Assembly: GCA_015063655.1 (NCBI GenBank)
Contig: SVTU01000004.1
Coordinates: forward strand, 1-22,707
Origin: Oscillospiraceae bacterium
Lineage (GTDB): Bacteria > Bacillota > Clostridia > Oscillospirales > CAG-272
Direction of reading: 5' to 3'
DNA length: 22,707 nt
The position numbers and the translations under genes were made by a program. Below the pieces are notes generated by a model, which saw only the letters and a list, made by a program, of their open reading frames with translations, was not told the origin of the DNA and made no database searches. Within the stretch, counting starts at the first letter, position 1, and each line of letters starts with the position of its first letter. Positions 7,116 to 15,411 of this stretch are shown in pieces.

Positions 7116-7134
7116 GGGCGTTCTGCGAACGCCC
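7116..7134 (+). repeat. small perfect hairpin between repeat copies
   Basis: GGGCGTTC and GAACGCCC form an 8-bp perfect stem around TGC. It sits between repeat copies 2 and 3 in sequence that otherwise holds no gene. Apart from this hairpin and GGGC-AGAT-GCCC near 7033, I see nothing else in 7025-7140. There is no T-run, so it is not a terminator. Confidence 0.5.
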
Positions 7135-7154
7135 GCCGCATTTGCTTCCCGCCC

Positions 7155-7348
7155 GCGTCATTCTGAGCGGAGCGAAGCGGAGTCGAAATCTGAGCGAGCA
7201 GATTGCGAGCGAAGATCAAACGACGGGTGACGTCGTTTGGAATCTCGGGCGGAAAGAATCGATATCCTGCGAGATTCGCATGCTTGCAGGCAAGCATGCG
7301 CCCTTACGGGCTTCGACTACGGACTGCGTCCTTCGCTCAGAATGACGC
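7155..7348 (+). repeat. MITE-like palindromic repeat, copy 3
   Basis: 194 bp, the same length and orientation as copy 2, with the same perfect 15-bp inverted ends. It differs at scattered sites. One pair of changes keeps base pairing: the terminal stem reads GGAC/GTCC instead of GGGC/GCCC. The flank before it (CATTTGCTTCCCGCCC) is identical to that of copy 4, so the two may have arisen by local duplication. Confidence 0.93.
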
Positions 7349-7388
7349 AGGGGTGCAACATTCCGCTTCCCGCATTTGCTTCCCGCCC

Positions 7389-7559
7389 GCGTCATTCTGA
7401 GCGGAGCGAAGCGGAGTCGAAATCTGAGCGAGCAGATTGCGAGCGAAGATCGAACGACGGGTGACGTCGTTTGGAATCTCGGGCGGGAAGGAACGATATC
7501 CTGCGAGATAGCCCTTACGGGCTTCGACTACGGGCTACGCCCTTCGCTCAGAATGACGC
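7389..7559 (+). repeat. MITE-like palindromic repeat, copy 4 (inner hairpin deleted)
   Basis: 171 bp, with the same ends and orientation as copies 2 and 3. It is 23 bp shorter because the inner GCATGC hairpin is missing while sequence on both sides is intact. The shared flank with copy 3 is present. CTCGTGCGC follows at 7563. The element ends about 100 bp before the promoter at 7663. Confidence 0.93.
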
Positions 7560-7662
7560 AGGCTCGTGCGCTTCGCCTCCCGTTTTTTTCATGCAAGCCT
7601 CACAAGCACGCCGTACCGCTAAAAAATATTTTTCAAATCCCTGTCATTTGACGCCCCGGCCA

Positions 7663-7690
7663 TTGACATTTTGAAAATATGTTGTATAAT
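7663..7690 (+). promoter_or_regulatory. consensus sigma-A promoter of the phosphoribosyltransferase-aspS unit
   Basis: TTGACA (7663-7668), a 16-nt spacer and TATAAT (7685-7690), both hexamers perfect. The start would be near 7697, giving a leader of about 34 nt with AGGAG at 7718-7722. Confidence 0.9.
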
Positions 7691-7730
7691 ATATATGTAT
7701 GTGCAAATTTTTTCGACAGGAGATGTGACA

Positions 7731-8291
7731 ATGAAACAGCAATCTTACCCCATGTGTATTGCGGGCGTGAACAGAGCATTGCCCCTTTGCCGTCTCAATG
7801 ACAGCCTGAAGATCGGTGCCTTTGTGATCTTCGGCGATCCCGAGCTGACAACGGCTTGCGCCAAGGCTCTGCTTGACCGTGCCCCCGAATATGATTACCT
7901 GATCTCCGCCGAGGCCAAGGGTATTCCGCTCGTGCATGAAATGGCACGCCTGGCAGGCAATCAAAAATATTTTCTTGCAAGAAAAGCACCCAAGCTCTAT
8001 ATGACGGGTGTGATGAAGGTGACGGTGCGCTCCATTACCACCGAGCGTGAGCAGACACTCTATCTCGACACCGCTGATGCCGAGCTGATGCGTGGCAAGC
8101 GTATTCTCATCGTGGACGACGTGATCTCTACGGGCGAATCGTTGCATGCCATTGAACAGCTGGTTGACGAGGCGGGCGGTATCGTTTGCGGCAGAATGAC
8201 CATTCTTGCCGAGGGCGATGCGCAGAACCGTGACGATATCATCTATCTCGAAAAGCTCCCGCTGTTTGACAACGACGGCAATCCCCTTTGA
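7731..8291 (+). CDS. apt: adenine phosphoribosyltransferase-like protein
   Basis: A 186-residue cytoplasmic type I phosphoribosyltransferase. The PRPP-binding signature ILIVDDVISTGES at 125-137 has the paired Asp (D129, D130) and TGES loop. Upstream, SAEAKGIPL (59-67) and ARKAPKLYM (83-91) match the adenine phosphoribosyltransferase layout, where the Arg-Lys pair contacts pyrophosphate. The expected reaction is adenine plus PRPP to AMP and pyrophosphate, for purine salvage. Specificity for xanthine or another base cannot be excluded from sequence alone. ATG at 7731 is chosen because AGGAG lies 8 nt upstream. An earlier in-frame ATG at 7671 lies inside the promoter. It is followed after 28 nt by aspS with no terminator, so the two are probably co-transcribed. 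Confidence 0.87.
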   Translation: MKQQSYPMCIAGVNRALPLCRLNDSLKIGAFVIFGDPELTTACAKALLDRAPEYDYLISAEAKGIPLVHEMARLAGNQKYFLARKAPKLYMTGVMKVTVRSITTEREQTLYLDTADAELMRGKRILIVDDVISTGESLHAIEQLVDEAGGIVCGRMTILAEGDAQNRDDIIYLEKLPLFDNDGNPL

Positions 8292-8319
8292 TACTCATTG
8301 AAAGAAAGGCGATAAAACC

Positions 8320-10113
8320 ATGGCAGAATTATTGACGATCAACGATAAAAGAACGTGTTATTGCGCAGAGCTGAGTGCTTCCGATATCGGCAAGCACGTG
8401 TGCGTGATGGGCTGGGCGCAGAAGCAGAGAGACCTTGGATCTCTGATCTTTATTGACCTGCGTGACCGCTCGGGCATTGTTCAGCTTGCCTTCGACGATG
8501 CCACCGACCGTGCCATCTTTGACACAGCCTTCGGCGTGCGTGCCGAATACGTGCTGTGCGCCAAGGGTGTGGTGCGTGCCCGTGGCGAGGGCGCAGTCAA
8601 TCGCAATCTCCCTACGGGTGAGATCGAAATTGCGGTGGACGAGTTTAAGGTCATCTCCTCGGCGGCAACGCCCCCCTTTGAGATCGTGGAGAACAGCAAC
8701 GTAAACTCCGAGCTGCGCCTCAAGCATCGTTATCTCGACCTGCGCCGCCCCGACATGCAGCGCAACATCATGGCTCGCTCCCGCATTGGCAAGATCGCCC
8801 GTGACTACTATGCGGAGAACGGCTTCCTCGATATTGAAACCCCCAACCTCTGCAAGCCCACGCCCGAGGGCGCACGTGACTATTTGGTGCCCAGCCGTGT
8901 GCATAAGGGTATGTTCTATGCGTTGCCCCAGTCGCCTCAGCTGTACAAACAGCTTTTGATGGTGTCGGGCTTCGACCGCTATTTCCAGATTGCTCGTTGC
9001 TTCCGTGACGAGGACCTCAGAGCAGACCGTCAGCCTGAGTTTACGCAGATCGATACCGAAATGTCCTTTGTGATGGCGGATGACGTGATGCGTATGCACG
9101 AGGGCTTCTTGAAGAGGCTGTTCCGTGAGTACATGGGCATCGATATGAAGGAGGACTTCATTCGTATGCCGTATGCCGAGGCGATGGAGCGCTTTGGCTC
9201 GGACAAGCCCGATATCCGCTTTGGCTTTGAGCTGGTCAACCTCTCCGATCTCGTTGCCAACACGGAATTTAAGGTGTTTGCGGGTGCCGTTGCTGCGGGT
9301 GGCTCGGTACGTGCCATCAACGTCAAGGGCGGTGCTAAGTTCTCCCGAAAGGAGATCGATTCGCTCGTTGAGTTTGTTAAGAGCTACCGTGCCCGTGGCT
9401 TGGCATGGCTGAAATGGGCTGAAACGGGGGATATCTCCTCGTCGTACGCCAAGTTCCTTTCCGAGGCCGAGAATGAGGCGATCAAGGAGAGAATGGGCGC
9501 AGAGAAGGGCGACCTGATCCTCATTGTGGCCGATAAGAACAAGGTGGTGTTCGATTCGCTGGGTGCGCTTCGCTGTGAGTGCGCTAAGCGTATGGGTCTG
9601 CTTGATCCCATGGATTTCAAGTTCTTGTGGGTGACCGAATTCCCGTTGCTCGAATACAGCGAGGAGGACGGACGCTTCTACGCTATGCACCACCCCTTTA
9701 CCGCTCCCATGGACGAGGACCTGCCGTATCTTGACAGCGATCCCGGCAGAGTGCGTGCCAAGGCCTACGATATCGTGCTGAACGGTACCGAGCTTGGCGG
9801 CGGCTCGATCCGTATCCATGACCCTGCCGTGCAGTCGCATATGTTTGCTACGCTCGGTATGAGCGAGGAAGAGGCGCAGGAGAAGTTTGGATATCTCTTG
9901 GATGCCTTCCGTTACGGCGTGCCGCCGCACGGCGGACTTGCCTTCGGCTTTGACCGTTTGGTGACGCTGATGCTCGGTCTTGAGGATATTCGAGACGTGA
10001 TCGCCTTCCCGAAGGTGCAGAACGCCTCTGAGCTGATGACACGCTGCCCCTCCGCTCCCGATCCCAACGCTCTTGGCGAGCTTGGCATTGCCATTGTGGC
10101 GACCGAGGAATAA
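8320..10113 (+). CDS. aspS: aspartate--tRNA ligase
   Basis: AspRS activates aspartate with ATP and charges tRNA-Asp. The 597-residue length matches the bacterial class IIb enzyme. An OB-fold anticodon-binding domain (about 1-110) precedes the catalytic core, and the bacterial GAD insertion lies around 290-420. Class II motif 2 shows FRDE at 228-231. Motif 3 shows GFDR at 543-546, whose Arg binds ATP. RDLGSLIF at about 37-44 has Leu where enzymes that also charge tRNA-Asn usually have His, which by analogy with E. coli suggests the discriminating form. The start has a weak AAAGG site at 8305-8309, 10 nt upstream. The gene ends at a terminator shared with ribF. Confidence 0.97.
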   Translation: MAELLTINDKRTCYCAELSASDIGKHVCVMGWAQKQRDLGSLIFIDLRDRSGIVQLAFDDATDRAIFDTAFGVRAEYVLCAKGVVRARGEGAVNRNLPTGEIEIAVDEFKVISSAATPPFEIVENSNVNSELRLKHRYLDLRRPDMQRNIMARSRIGKIARDYYAENGFLDIETPNLCKPTPEGARDYLVPSRVHKGMFYALPQSPQLYKQLLMVSGFDRYFQIARCFRDEDLRADRQPEFTQIDTEMSFVMADDVMRMHEGFLKRLFREYMGIDMKEDFIRMPYAEAMERFGSDKPDIRFGFELVNLSDLVANTEFKVFAGAVAAGGSVRAINVKGGAKFSRKEIDSLVEFVKSYRARGLAWLKWAETGDISSSYAKFLSEAENEAIKERMGAEKGDLILIVADKNKVVFDSLGALRCECAKRMGLLDPMDFKFLWVTEFPLLEYSEEDGRFYAMHHPFTAPMDEDLPYLDSDPGRVRAKAYDIVLNGTELGGGSIRIHDPAVQSHMFATLGMSEEEAQEKFGYLLDAFRYGVPPHGGLAFGFDRLVTLMLGLEDIRDVIAFPKVQNASELMTRCPSAPDPNALGELGIAIVATEE

Positions 10114-10120
10114 ATAAAAA

Positions 10121-10151
10121 AATTCCGCAGAGAATTCTGCGGAATTTTTTT
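10121..10151. terminator. bidirectional terminator between aspS and ribF
   Basis: AATTCCGCAG (10121-10130) pairs with CTGCGGAATT (10137-10146) around AGAATT. It is flanked by an A-run on the left and a T-run on the right, so it works on both strands. It lies a few bases after the aspS stop and overlaps the ribF stop codon on the other strand. Confidence 0.95.
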
Positions 10152-11079
10152 ATTTGCCGGATTTGTTTTGCTTTAAGAATATCTTGGCGGTTTCAATATC
10201 TTGACGCACCTGATCGGCGAGCTTTTCCACCGAGGAGAAGGCGGTTTCGGGACGGAGAAAATGTAAAAAATCAACACGAACCCGCTTGCCGTAGAGATTG
10301 CCCGAGAAGCCGAGAATGTGCGTTTCGGCGCACAGGAGCGTTCCGCCCACGGTGGGGCGCATGCCCACGTTGGTCACACCGTCATAGCAGCGTGAGCCGA
10401 TATGCACCCGCGTGACATACACGCCTCGGCGAGGAATGAGAATGCCACGCTCAAACACCTGATTGACTGTGGGAAAGCCCAGGCGGCGTGCCAGCTTCTG
10501 CCCGTCGATAACGATGGTATTGATGGCATAGGGGCGATCGAGCAGCCTTGCGGCCTTTTCCGTGTCGCCCGCCTCCACGGCGGTGCGCACGGCGGTGGAG
10601 CTGACCGTCTCGCCGTCCAGCACGACGGGGCCGACGCAGGAGAAGCCGACGTGCGCCCGCTCGCACAGCGAGCGGAGCAGGGCTTCGTTGCCCGCACCGC
10701 CCTTGCCGAAGGAATAATTGAAGCCGCAAACGATGTGCGAGGCGCACAGCTTGCCGCACAGCATATCAAAAAACGCTTCGGGCGAGAGGTTGCCCGTGGC
10801 AAGGTCGAAGGGAATACAGACCAAAATGTCTACGCCGAGACGACGCACGAGCCTCTTTTTTTCTGCGGTGTCGGTGATGCGTGGGGAAAGCCCCGGAGAG
10901 AAGAAATTGCGGGGCGGCTCCTCAAAGGTCCATACGGCACTTTGCACGCCCGTTTCCTTGGCGATGCGTACCGCTTCCCGTATGACGGCCGCATGCCCCT
11001 TGTGAACACCGTCAAAGCACCCCAGTGCGATGACACAGGGCGTGTCGGAATGATACTGTGCGGTTGTGTAGGTTTTCAC
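10150..11079 (-). CDS. ribF: bifunctional riboflavin kinase / FAD synthetase
   Basis: RibF phosphorylates riboflavin to FMN and adenylates FMN to FAD in the cytoplasm. The 309-residue protein has the usual two domains. The N-terminal nucleotidyltransferase carries GCFDGVHKGH at 20-29 (HxGH-type ATP site) and SSTAVR at 160-165. The C-terminal riboflavin kinase carries GFPTVN at 201-206, RRGVYVTRV at about 217-225 and TNVGMRPT at about 236-243. The family motif is usually PTAN, so PTVN is a mild variant. The start is GTG at 11077-11079, with AAAGGA about 12 nt upstream, a slightly long spacing. No closer in-frame start fits better. It is transcribed alone, divergent from dgt. Confidence 0.96.
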   Translation of the reverse strand: MKTYTTAQYHSDTPCVIALGCFDGVHKGHAAVIREAVRIAKETGVQSAVWTFEEPPRNFFSPGLSPRITDTAEKKRLVRRLGVDILVCIPFDLATGNLSPEAFFDMLCGKLCASHIVCGFNYSFGKGGAGNEALLRSLCERAHVGFSCVGPVVLDGETVSSTAVRTAVEAGDTEKAARLLDRPYAINTIVIDGQKLARRLGFPTVNQVFERGILIPRRGVYVTRVHIGSRCYDGVTNVGMRPTVGGTLLCAETHILGFSGNLYGKRVRVDFLHFLRPETAFSSVEKLADQVRQDIETAKIFLKQNKSGK

Positions 11080-11317
11080 CGTGTGTCACCGTCCTTTCTT
11101 GCCGTTTCGTATATAAGTATTGTAACAGAAATTTGTGTTTTTTTCTACGCTTTTTTGAAAAAATTCCGTATCGATTTTGACAAAAACGCAAAATGTTTTG
11201 AGAAAACCTTGTGCAAATGCACGAAATGCAAGAAAAATGGTGTCAAAAAAAGTATAATGGCATTTTTTTTCGTATATTATTGATACATTAAAAAAGTAAC
11301 GGGATAGGAGGGACAGT
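11080..11317. promoter_or_regulatory. divergent AT-rich promoter region between ribF and dgt
   Basis: No gene fits in this AT-rich gap. For ribF, the minus strand has TACAAT (complement at 11119-11124) with a weak TAGAAA box 17 nt upstream. For dgt, the plus strand has TATAAT at 11253-11258 but no good -35 box at the right distance. The exact dgt start is therefore uncertain. I see no FMN riboswitch, which would be plausible only for riboflavin import or synthesis genes. Confidence 0.45.
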
Positions 11318-12334
11318 ATGGCAGGTTGTATCCGTGACGTATTTTTGGAGCGTGAAAGAAGCACGCTTTCACCGTATGCGTTTTTGACCTCGAACACCAA
11401 GGGGCGGGAGCATCCGTACGTGCCGTGTGAGAACCGTACGGAGTTTCAGCGAGACCGTGACCGTATCATCCATTCGCAATCCTTCCGACGCCTGATGAAC
11501 AAGACGCAGGTGTTCTTGGCACCTGTGGGGGATCACTACCGCACACGCATGACGCACACCCTGGAGGTGGCGCAGATCGCACGCATCATAGCCCGTGCGC
11601 TCCGTCTCAACGAGGATTTGACCGAGGCGGCGGCTATGGGACACGATATCGGGCACACGCCCTTTGGCCATGCGGGCGAGATGGCGATGCGGGAATGCTT
11701 TGACCCCGAGTTTTCCCATTACCGCCAAAGCCTGCGTGTGGTAGACCGCTTGGAGCGGGGCGGCAAGGGCTTGAATTTGACGTATGAGGTGCGTGACGGC
11801 ATCGTCAATCATACGGGCGACTGCATGGCTTGCACGTTGGAGGGCGTGATCGTTAAGTATGCCGATCGCATCGCGTATATCAATCACGATATTGACGATG
11901 CCTCACGTGCGGGCATTCTGAACGTGGCGGACATTCCCCAATGGATACGTAACACACTGGGCGAGGGACATTCTCAGCGCATCAACACGCTGGTGACCTC
12001 GATCATTCACGCAAGCACCGACAAAAATGAGATCGTGCTGGAGGAGGAGGTCGCCGTGGCGATGAATGCCTTGCGGGATTTCTTGTTTGAGCACGTGTAC
12101 CGCAACCCTGTTGCCAAGGGCGAGGAGGGCAAGGCGAGAGAGCTTCTTGTCCGTCTCTTTGAGCATTACGTCAAGCATCCTGACGAGATGCCCCGCCTGT
12201 ACCGAGACAACTGCGAGGAGGAGGGCGTGGAGCGTTGCGTGTGCGATTTTCTGTCGGGTATGACGGATCGCTATGCCATCGAGTGCTACTCCGAGCTACA
12301 TATTCCCAAGGTGTGGAGAGGGGTGCATACATGA
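11318..12334 (+). CDS. dgt: deoxyguanosinetriphosphate triphosphohydrolase-like HD protein
   Basis: A 338-residue HD-domain dNTP triphosphohydrolase. It is expected to split dGTP or other dNTPs into deoxynucleoside and triphosphate, controlling nucleotide pools. The metal ligands are visible as H80 (MTHTLEV), H109-D110 (MGHDIGHTPFGHAGE) and D183 (KYADRIAYINHD). SFRRLMNKTQV at 55-65 and the basic DHYRTRMTH stretch are also conserved in the family. It is the shorter form common in Bacillota. Substrate range and any allosteric control cannot be read from the sequence. GGAGG at 11307-11311 supports the ATG. Its TGA overlaps the dnaG start (ATGA), so translation is probably coupled, and the dgt-dnaG-rpoD order is typical for Clostridia. 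Confidence 0.94.
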   Translation: MAGCIRDVFLERERSTLSPYAFLTSNTKGREHPYVPCENRTEFQRDRDRIIHSQSFRRLMNKTQVFLAPVGDHYRTRMTHTLEVAQIARIIARALRLNEDLTEAAAMGHDIGHTPFGHAGEMAMRECFDPEFSHYRQSLRVVDRLERGGKGLNLTYEVRDGIVNHTGDCMACTLEGVIVKYADRIAYINHDIDDASRAGILNVADIPQWIRNTLGEGHSQRINTLVTSIIHASTDKNEIVLEEEVAVAMNALRDFLFEHVYRNPVAKGEEGKARELLVRLFEHYVKHPDEMPRLYRDNCEEEGVERCVCDFLSGMTDRYAIECYSELHIPKVWRGVHT

Positions 12335-14112
12335 TACCGAGACAGATTGTTGACGAGATCGTATACCGTAACGATATTGAACAGGTCATCGGGTCTTACG
12401 TCACATTGAAGAGAGCGGGGAGCAATTATAACGGCCTTTGCCCCTTCCACAGCGAGCGCACACCGTCCTTTACGGTCTTTCCCTCCACACACAGCTTCTA
12501 TTGCTTTGGCTGCGGAGCGGGGGGCGATGCCATCTCCTTCATGATGCGCATTGAAAATCTTGAGTACGTGGATGCGGTCCGTGTGCTGGCACAGCGCATC
12601 GGCGTGGATATCCCCGAGGAGGACGAGCAGAATGGCGGTGCATCCTCGGTCACACGCAAGCGGGTGCTACAGATGAATTTGGAAGCAGCCAAGTTCTTCC
12701 GCGATCAGCTGATGAACGAGACGTACGGCAAGGAGGCGTTGCACTATCTGACGGTAGAGAGAGGGCTGAGCATGGCTACGGTGCGCCGCTTTGGCTTGGG
12801 ATATTCCCCCAACAATGCCTGGCTCTTGACCAATCATCTGCGCTCCCTCGGCTTTACCGACGACGAGATGGTAACGGGCTTTCTGTGCGGACGCAGTCAG
12901 AAAACGGGAAGACTGTACGATTATTTCCGCAACCGAGTGATCTTTCCCATTATCGATACGGCGGGCAACGTGGTGGCGTTTGGCGGACGTGTGATGGACG
13001 ATTCAAAGCCAAAGTATCTGAATACCTCGGATACCCCCGCCTTTAAGAAGAGCAGACATTTGTTTGCTCTCAATTACGCCAAAAACAATGCCGCAGAGCA
13101 GATGCTGCTTTGCGAGGGCTATATGGATGTGATCGCCCTGCACGCCGCAGGCTTTGAGAATGCGGTGGCAACGCTTGGCACGGCCATCACCCCCGAGCAG
13201 GCGAGGATCTTTGCCAAATACACCAAGAAGGTCGTGATTACATACGATTCCGACAGTGCGGGACAAACGGCGTCCGACAAGGCCATGCGGCTGCTTGGTG
13301 AGGTGGGCGTGGACGTCCGTGTGCTGAAGCTGGAGGGGGCAAAGGACCCTGATGAGTTTATCAAAAAATTCGGCGCCGATGCCTTCCGTGACATGCTGCG
13401 TGACAGTAAGAGCGGCTTTGCCTACCGTGTAGACAAGGTGCTTATGGGGCATGATATCAGCGTTCCCGAGGAAAAGATCAAGGCCTCCTCAGCCATCTGC
13501 GCCATTATTGCCGCCTCGTCCTCGGCCGTGGAGCGAGAGGTGCATATCGCCTATGCCGCCGAGCGGCTGGGGCTGACGCCGCAGGTGCTGGCGGGTGACG
13601 TGTCACGCATTCGCAGTAAAATGAGGCGAGAGCAGAAGAAAAAGCTGAGCAATGACGCACAGATGCAGCTTAAGGGCTTGAACGATCACGTCAACCGAGA
13701 TGCCGCCAAGCATATTAAGGCGAGTGCCGCAGAGGAAGCGGTGCTTGGACTGATGCTGGTGTTTGAGCAGCTGAGGCACGTAGCGGCCGAAGGGCTTGAC
13801 GGGCTTTCGGCAGAGGATTTCTCCACCGAGTTCGGCAGGCGGGTGTTCCAAACGCTGTGCGAGCTGGAAAAGAGCGACGGGGGATACTCCAAGGCGCTCT
13901 TGGCACAGTTCTTTACGGTGGACGAGCTTGGCCGCCTTGAACAGATCGAGCAGACAAGACGCTCGTATTCCAAAAACGATATCGAGGTCTTGCGTGTCAA
14001 CATTGCCAACCTCAAGGAGGAAAAGGGCAGAGATACACGCGACGTGATGTCGATCTTAGAGCTGAAGCGGCAAAAGGCCAATCAGATGAAGCAAAAGAAA
14101 AATGAAAAATAA
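12331..14112 (+). CDS. dnaG: DNA primase
   Basis: DnaG makes the RNA primers for replication and acts with the DnaB helicase at the fork. The 593-residue protein has the CHC2 zinc-binding domain at the N-terminus (C37, H40, C58, C61). The RNA polymerase core contains a TOPRIM fold with CEGYMDV (catalytic E262) and YDSDSAGQ (D306, D308). The C-terminal 150 or so residues should form the helicase-binding domain. The start at 12331 is chosen because it overlaps the dgt stop as ATGA and gives the usual MIPRQ-like N-terminus before the zinc domain. A longer in-frame version from 12235 would lie wholly inside dgt. rpoD follows after 26 nt, completing the macromolecular synthesis cluster. Confidence 0.97.
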   Translation: MIPRQIVDEIVYRNDIEQVIGSYVTLKRAGSNYNGLCPFHSERTPSFTVFPSTHSFYCFGCGAGGDAISFMMRIENLEYVDAVRVLAQRIGVDIPEEDEQNGGASSVTRKRVLQMNLEAAKFFRDQLMNETYGKEALHYLTVERGLSMATVRRFGLGYSPNNAWLLTNHLRSLGFTDDEMVTGFLCGRSQKTGRLYDYFRNRVIFPIIDTAGNVVAFGGRVMDDSKPKYLNTSDTPAFKKSRHLFALNYAKNNAAEQMLLCEGYMDVIALHAAGFENAVATLGTAITPEQARIFAKYTKKVVITYDSDSAGQTASDKAMRLLGEVGVDVRVLKLEGAKDPDEFIKKFGADAFRDMLRDSKSGFAYRVDKVLMGHDISVPEEKIKASSAICAIIAASSSAVEREVHIAYAAERLGLTPQVLAGDVSRIRSKMRREQKKKLSNDAQMQLKGLNDHVNRDAAKHIKASAAEEAVLGLMLVFEQLRHVAAEGLDGLSAEDFSTEFGRRVFQTLCELEKSDGGYSKALLAQFFTVDELGRLEQIEQTRRSYSKNDIEVLRVNIANLKEEKGRDTRDVMSILELKRQKANQMKQKKNEK

Positions 14113-14138
14113 AGGAAGGGCAGCGGCCCAGAGGTAAC

Positions 14139-15341
14139 ATGATGGAGCTTTCGGAAAAGGAATTGGAAACAACGATGGATGCTGAGCAGAAGGATACCGT
14201 AAAGGAATTCGATGCAGAAGAGGGAGAGGTCAGGGAAAAGGAGAAAAAGGAGCTTGACGTCAACGCCCTCATCGAAAAGGGAAAGAAGGGCGGTCTGTCC
14301 ACAAGCGATCTTGATGAGATGGTCGAGGAGCTGGATTACGACATGGATCGCTTGGACAAGCTGTATGAGACGCTGGAGGACAACGGCATTCCGTTGCCGG
14401 ACGAAATCTCCAACAGCGAAATGAACGAGATCGAGTCTGAGGTCGAGTCCTTCGGCGCAGGCGAGAACATGGAAAAGATACTGGAGCAGGAGGGTCTTGC
14501 CATTGATGACCCCGTGCGCATGTATTTGAAGGAGATCGGCCGTGTGCCGCTTCTGACGGCGGATCGTGAGCGCGAGCTTGCCGAGATCATGACCAACAGC
14601 GACGATGAGGAGCAGAAGAGCCAGGCTAAGAACGAGCTGGTGGAGGCCAACCTCCGCTTGGTCGTATCGATTGCCAAGCGTTACGTTGGAAAGGGCATGT
14701 TCTTCTTGGATCTGATCCAGGAGGGTAACTTGGGTCTGATGAAGGCCGTGGATAAATTCGATTACAGCAAGGGCTACAAGTTTTCTACCTATGCCACGTG
14801 GTGGATCCGTCAGGCGATCACCCGTGCCATTGCCGATCAGGCGAGAACCATTCGTATCCCCGTTCATATGGTGGAGACCATTCACAAGGTGTCCCGCTAT
14901 ACCAGACAAATGCTGCAGGAGCTTGGCAGAGAGGCTACGGCAGACGAGCTTGCCGAAAAGATGGGTATGAGTGCCGAGAAGGTGCGTGAGATCATGAAGA
15001 TCGCACAGGACCCCGTTTCCTTGGAAACACCGATCGGTGAGGAGGAGGACAGCCACCTTGGCGACTTCATTCCCGATGACGATACGCCCGCTCCCGCCGA
15101 TGCCGCCTCCGCTACCATCTTGCGTGAGGTCATCGAGAGAGAGCTGCATACGCTGACGCCCCGTGAGGAGCACGTGATCAAGCTTCGCTTCGGCCTGTAT
15201 GACGGCAGAACGAGAACGCTTGAGGAGGTGGGAAAGGAATTTGACATCACCCGTGAGCGTATCCGTCAGATCGAGGCTAAGGCCCTGCGTAAGCTCCGTC
15301 ACCCCAGCCGTGCCCGCCATTTGAAGGGCTTTTTGGATTGA
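14139..15341 (+). CDS. rpoD: primary RNA polymerase sigma factor (sigma-A / RpoD)
   Basis: The housekeeping sigma factor directs RNA polymerase to the TTGACA/TATAAT promoters found across this window. The 400-residue protein has an acidic N-terminus with a short region 1.1. Region 1.2 starts at DPVRMYLKEIG (about 124-134). Region 2 includes NLRLVVSIAKRY and the -10 reading stretch YATWWIRQAITRAI (218-231). Region 3 lies at about 244-320 and region 4 at 330-400, with the helix-turn-helix ITRERIRQIEAKALRKLRHP recognising the -35 box. Two adjacent ATGs (14139 and 14142) fit the AGAGG site, with spacers of 4 and 7 nt. The second may be the one used. Last gene of the dgt-dnaG-rpoD cluster; I find no canonical terminator behind it. 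Confidence 0.97.
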   Translation: MMELSEKELETTMDAEQKDTVKEFDAEEGEVREKEKKELDVNALIEKGKKGGLSTSDLDEMVEELDYDMDRLDKLYETLEDNGIPLPDEISNSEMNEIESEVESFGAGENMEKILEQEGLAIDDPVRMYLKEIGRVPLLTADRERELAEIMTNSDDEEQKSQAKNELVEANLRLVVSIAKRYVGKGMFFLDLIQEGNLGLMKAVDKFDYSKGYKFSTYATWWIRQAITRAIADQARTIRIPVHMVETIHKVSRYTRQMLQELGREATADELAEKMGMSAEKVREIMKIAQDPVSLETPIGEEEDSHLGDFIPDDDTPAPADAASATILREVIERELHTLTPREEHVIKLRFGLYDGRTRTLEEVGKEFDITRERIRQIEAKALRKLRHPSRARHLKGFLD

Positions 15342-15386
15342 GCCTGGACATAGGAAAATCGTGAATTTTGATAAATAATTATGGCA

Positions 15387-15411
15387 TTTTTGTGTGATAC
15401 TCACACAAAAA
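15387..15411. repeat. perfect 25-nt palindrome downstream of rpoD
   Basis: TTTTTGTGTGA, a TAC spacer and TCACACAAAAA form 11-bp perfect arms. The T-run is on the 5' arm and the A-run on the 3' arm, the opposite of an intrinsic terminator, so it may be an operator or a 3' end stem. The rest of 15342-15530 holds no gene that I can support. Confidence 0.6.

Noticed and set aside
6700..7651. Several overlapping reading frames of 60-130 codons inside the palindromic repeats
   Set aside because: They follow the repeat sequence, appear on both strands, have no ribosome binding sites and break where copies differ. They are by-products of the non-coding repeats.
12235..12330. Longer dnaG start at 12235
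   Set aside because: It lies inside dgt and adds 32 residues before the normal zinc domain. The ATGA overlap at 12331 is a better start.
14082..15404. Long antisense frame opposite rpoD; similar ones lie opposite aspS, the lipoprotein gene, icd and the exonuclease gene
   Set aside because: The sense-strand proteins are clear family members. The antisense frames come from codon bias and give no recognisable protein.
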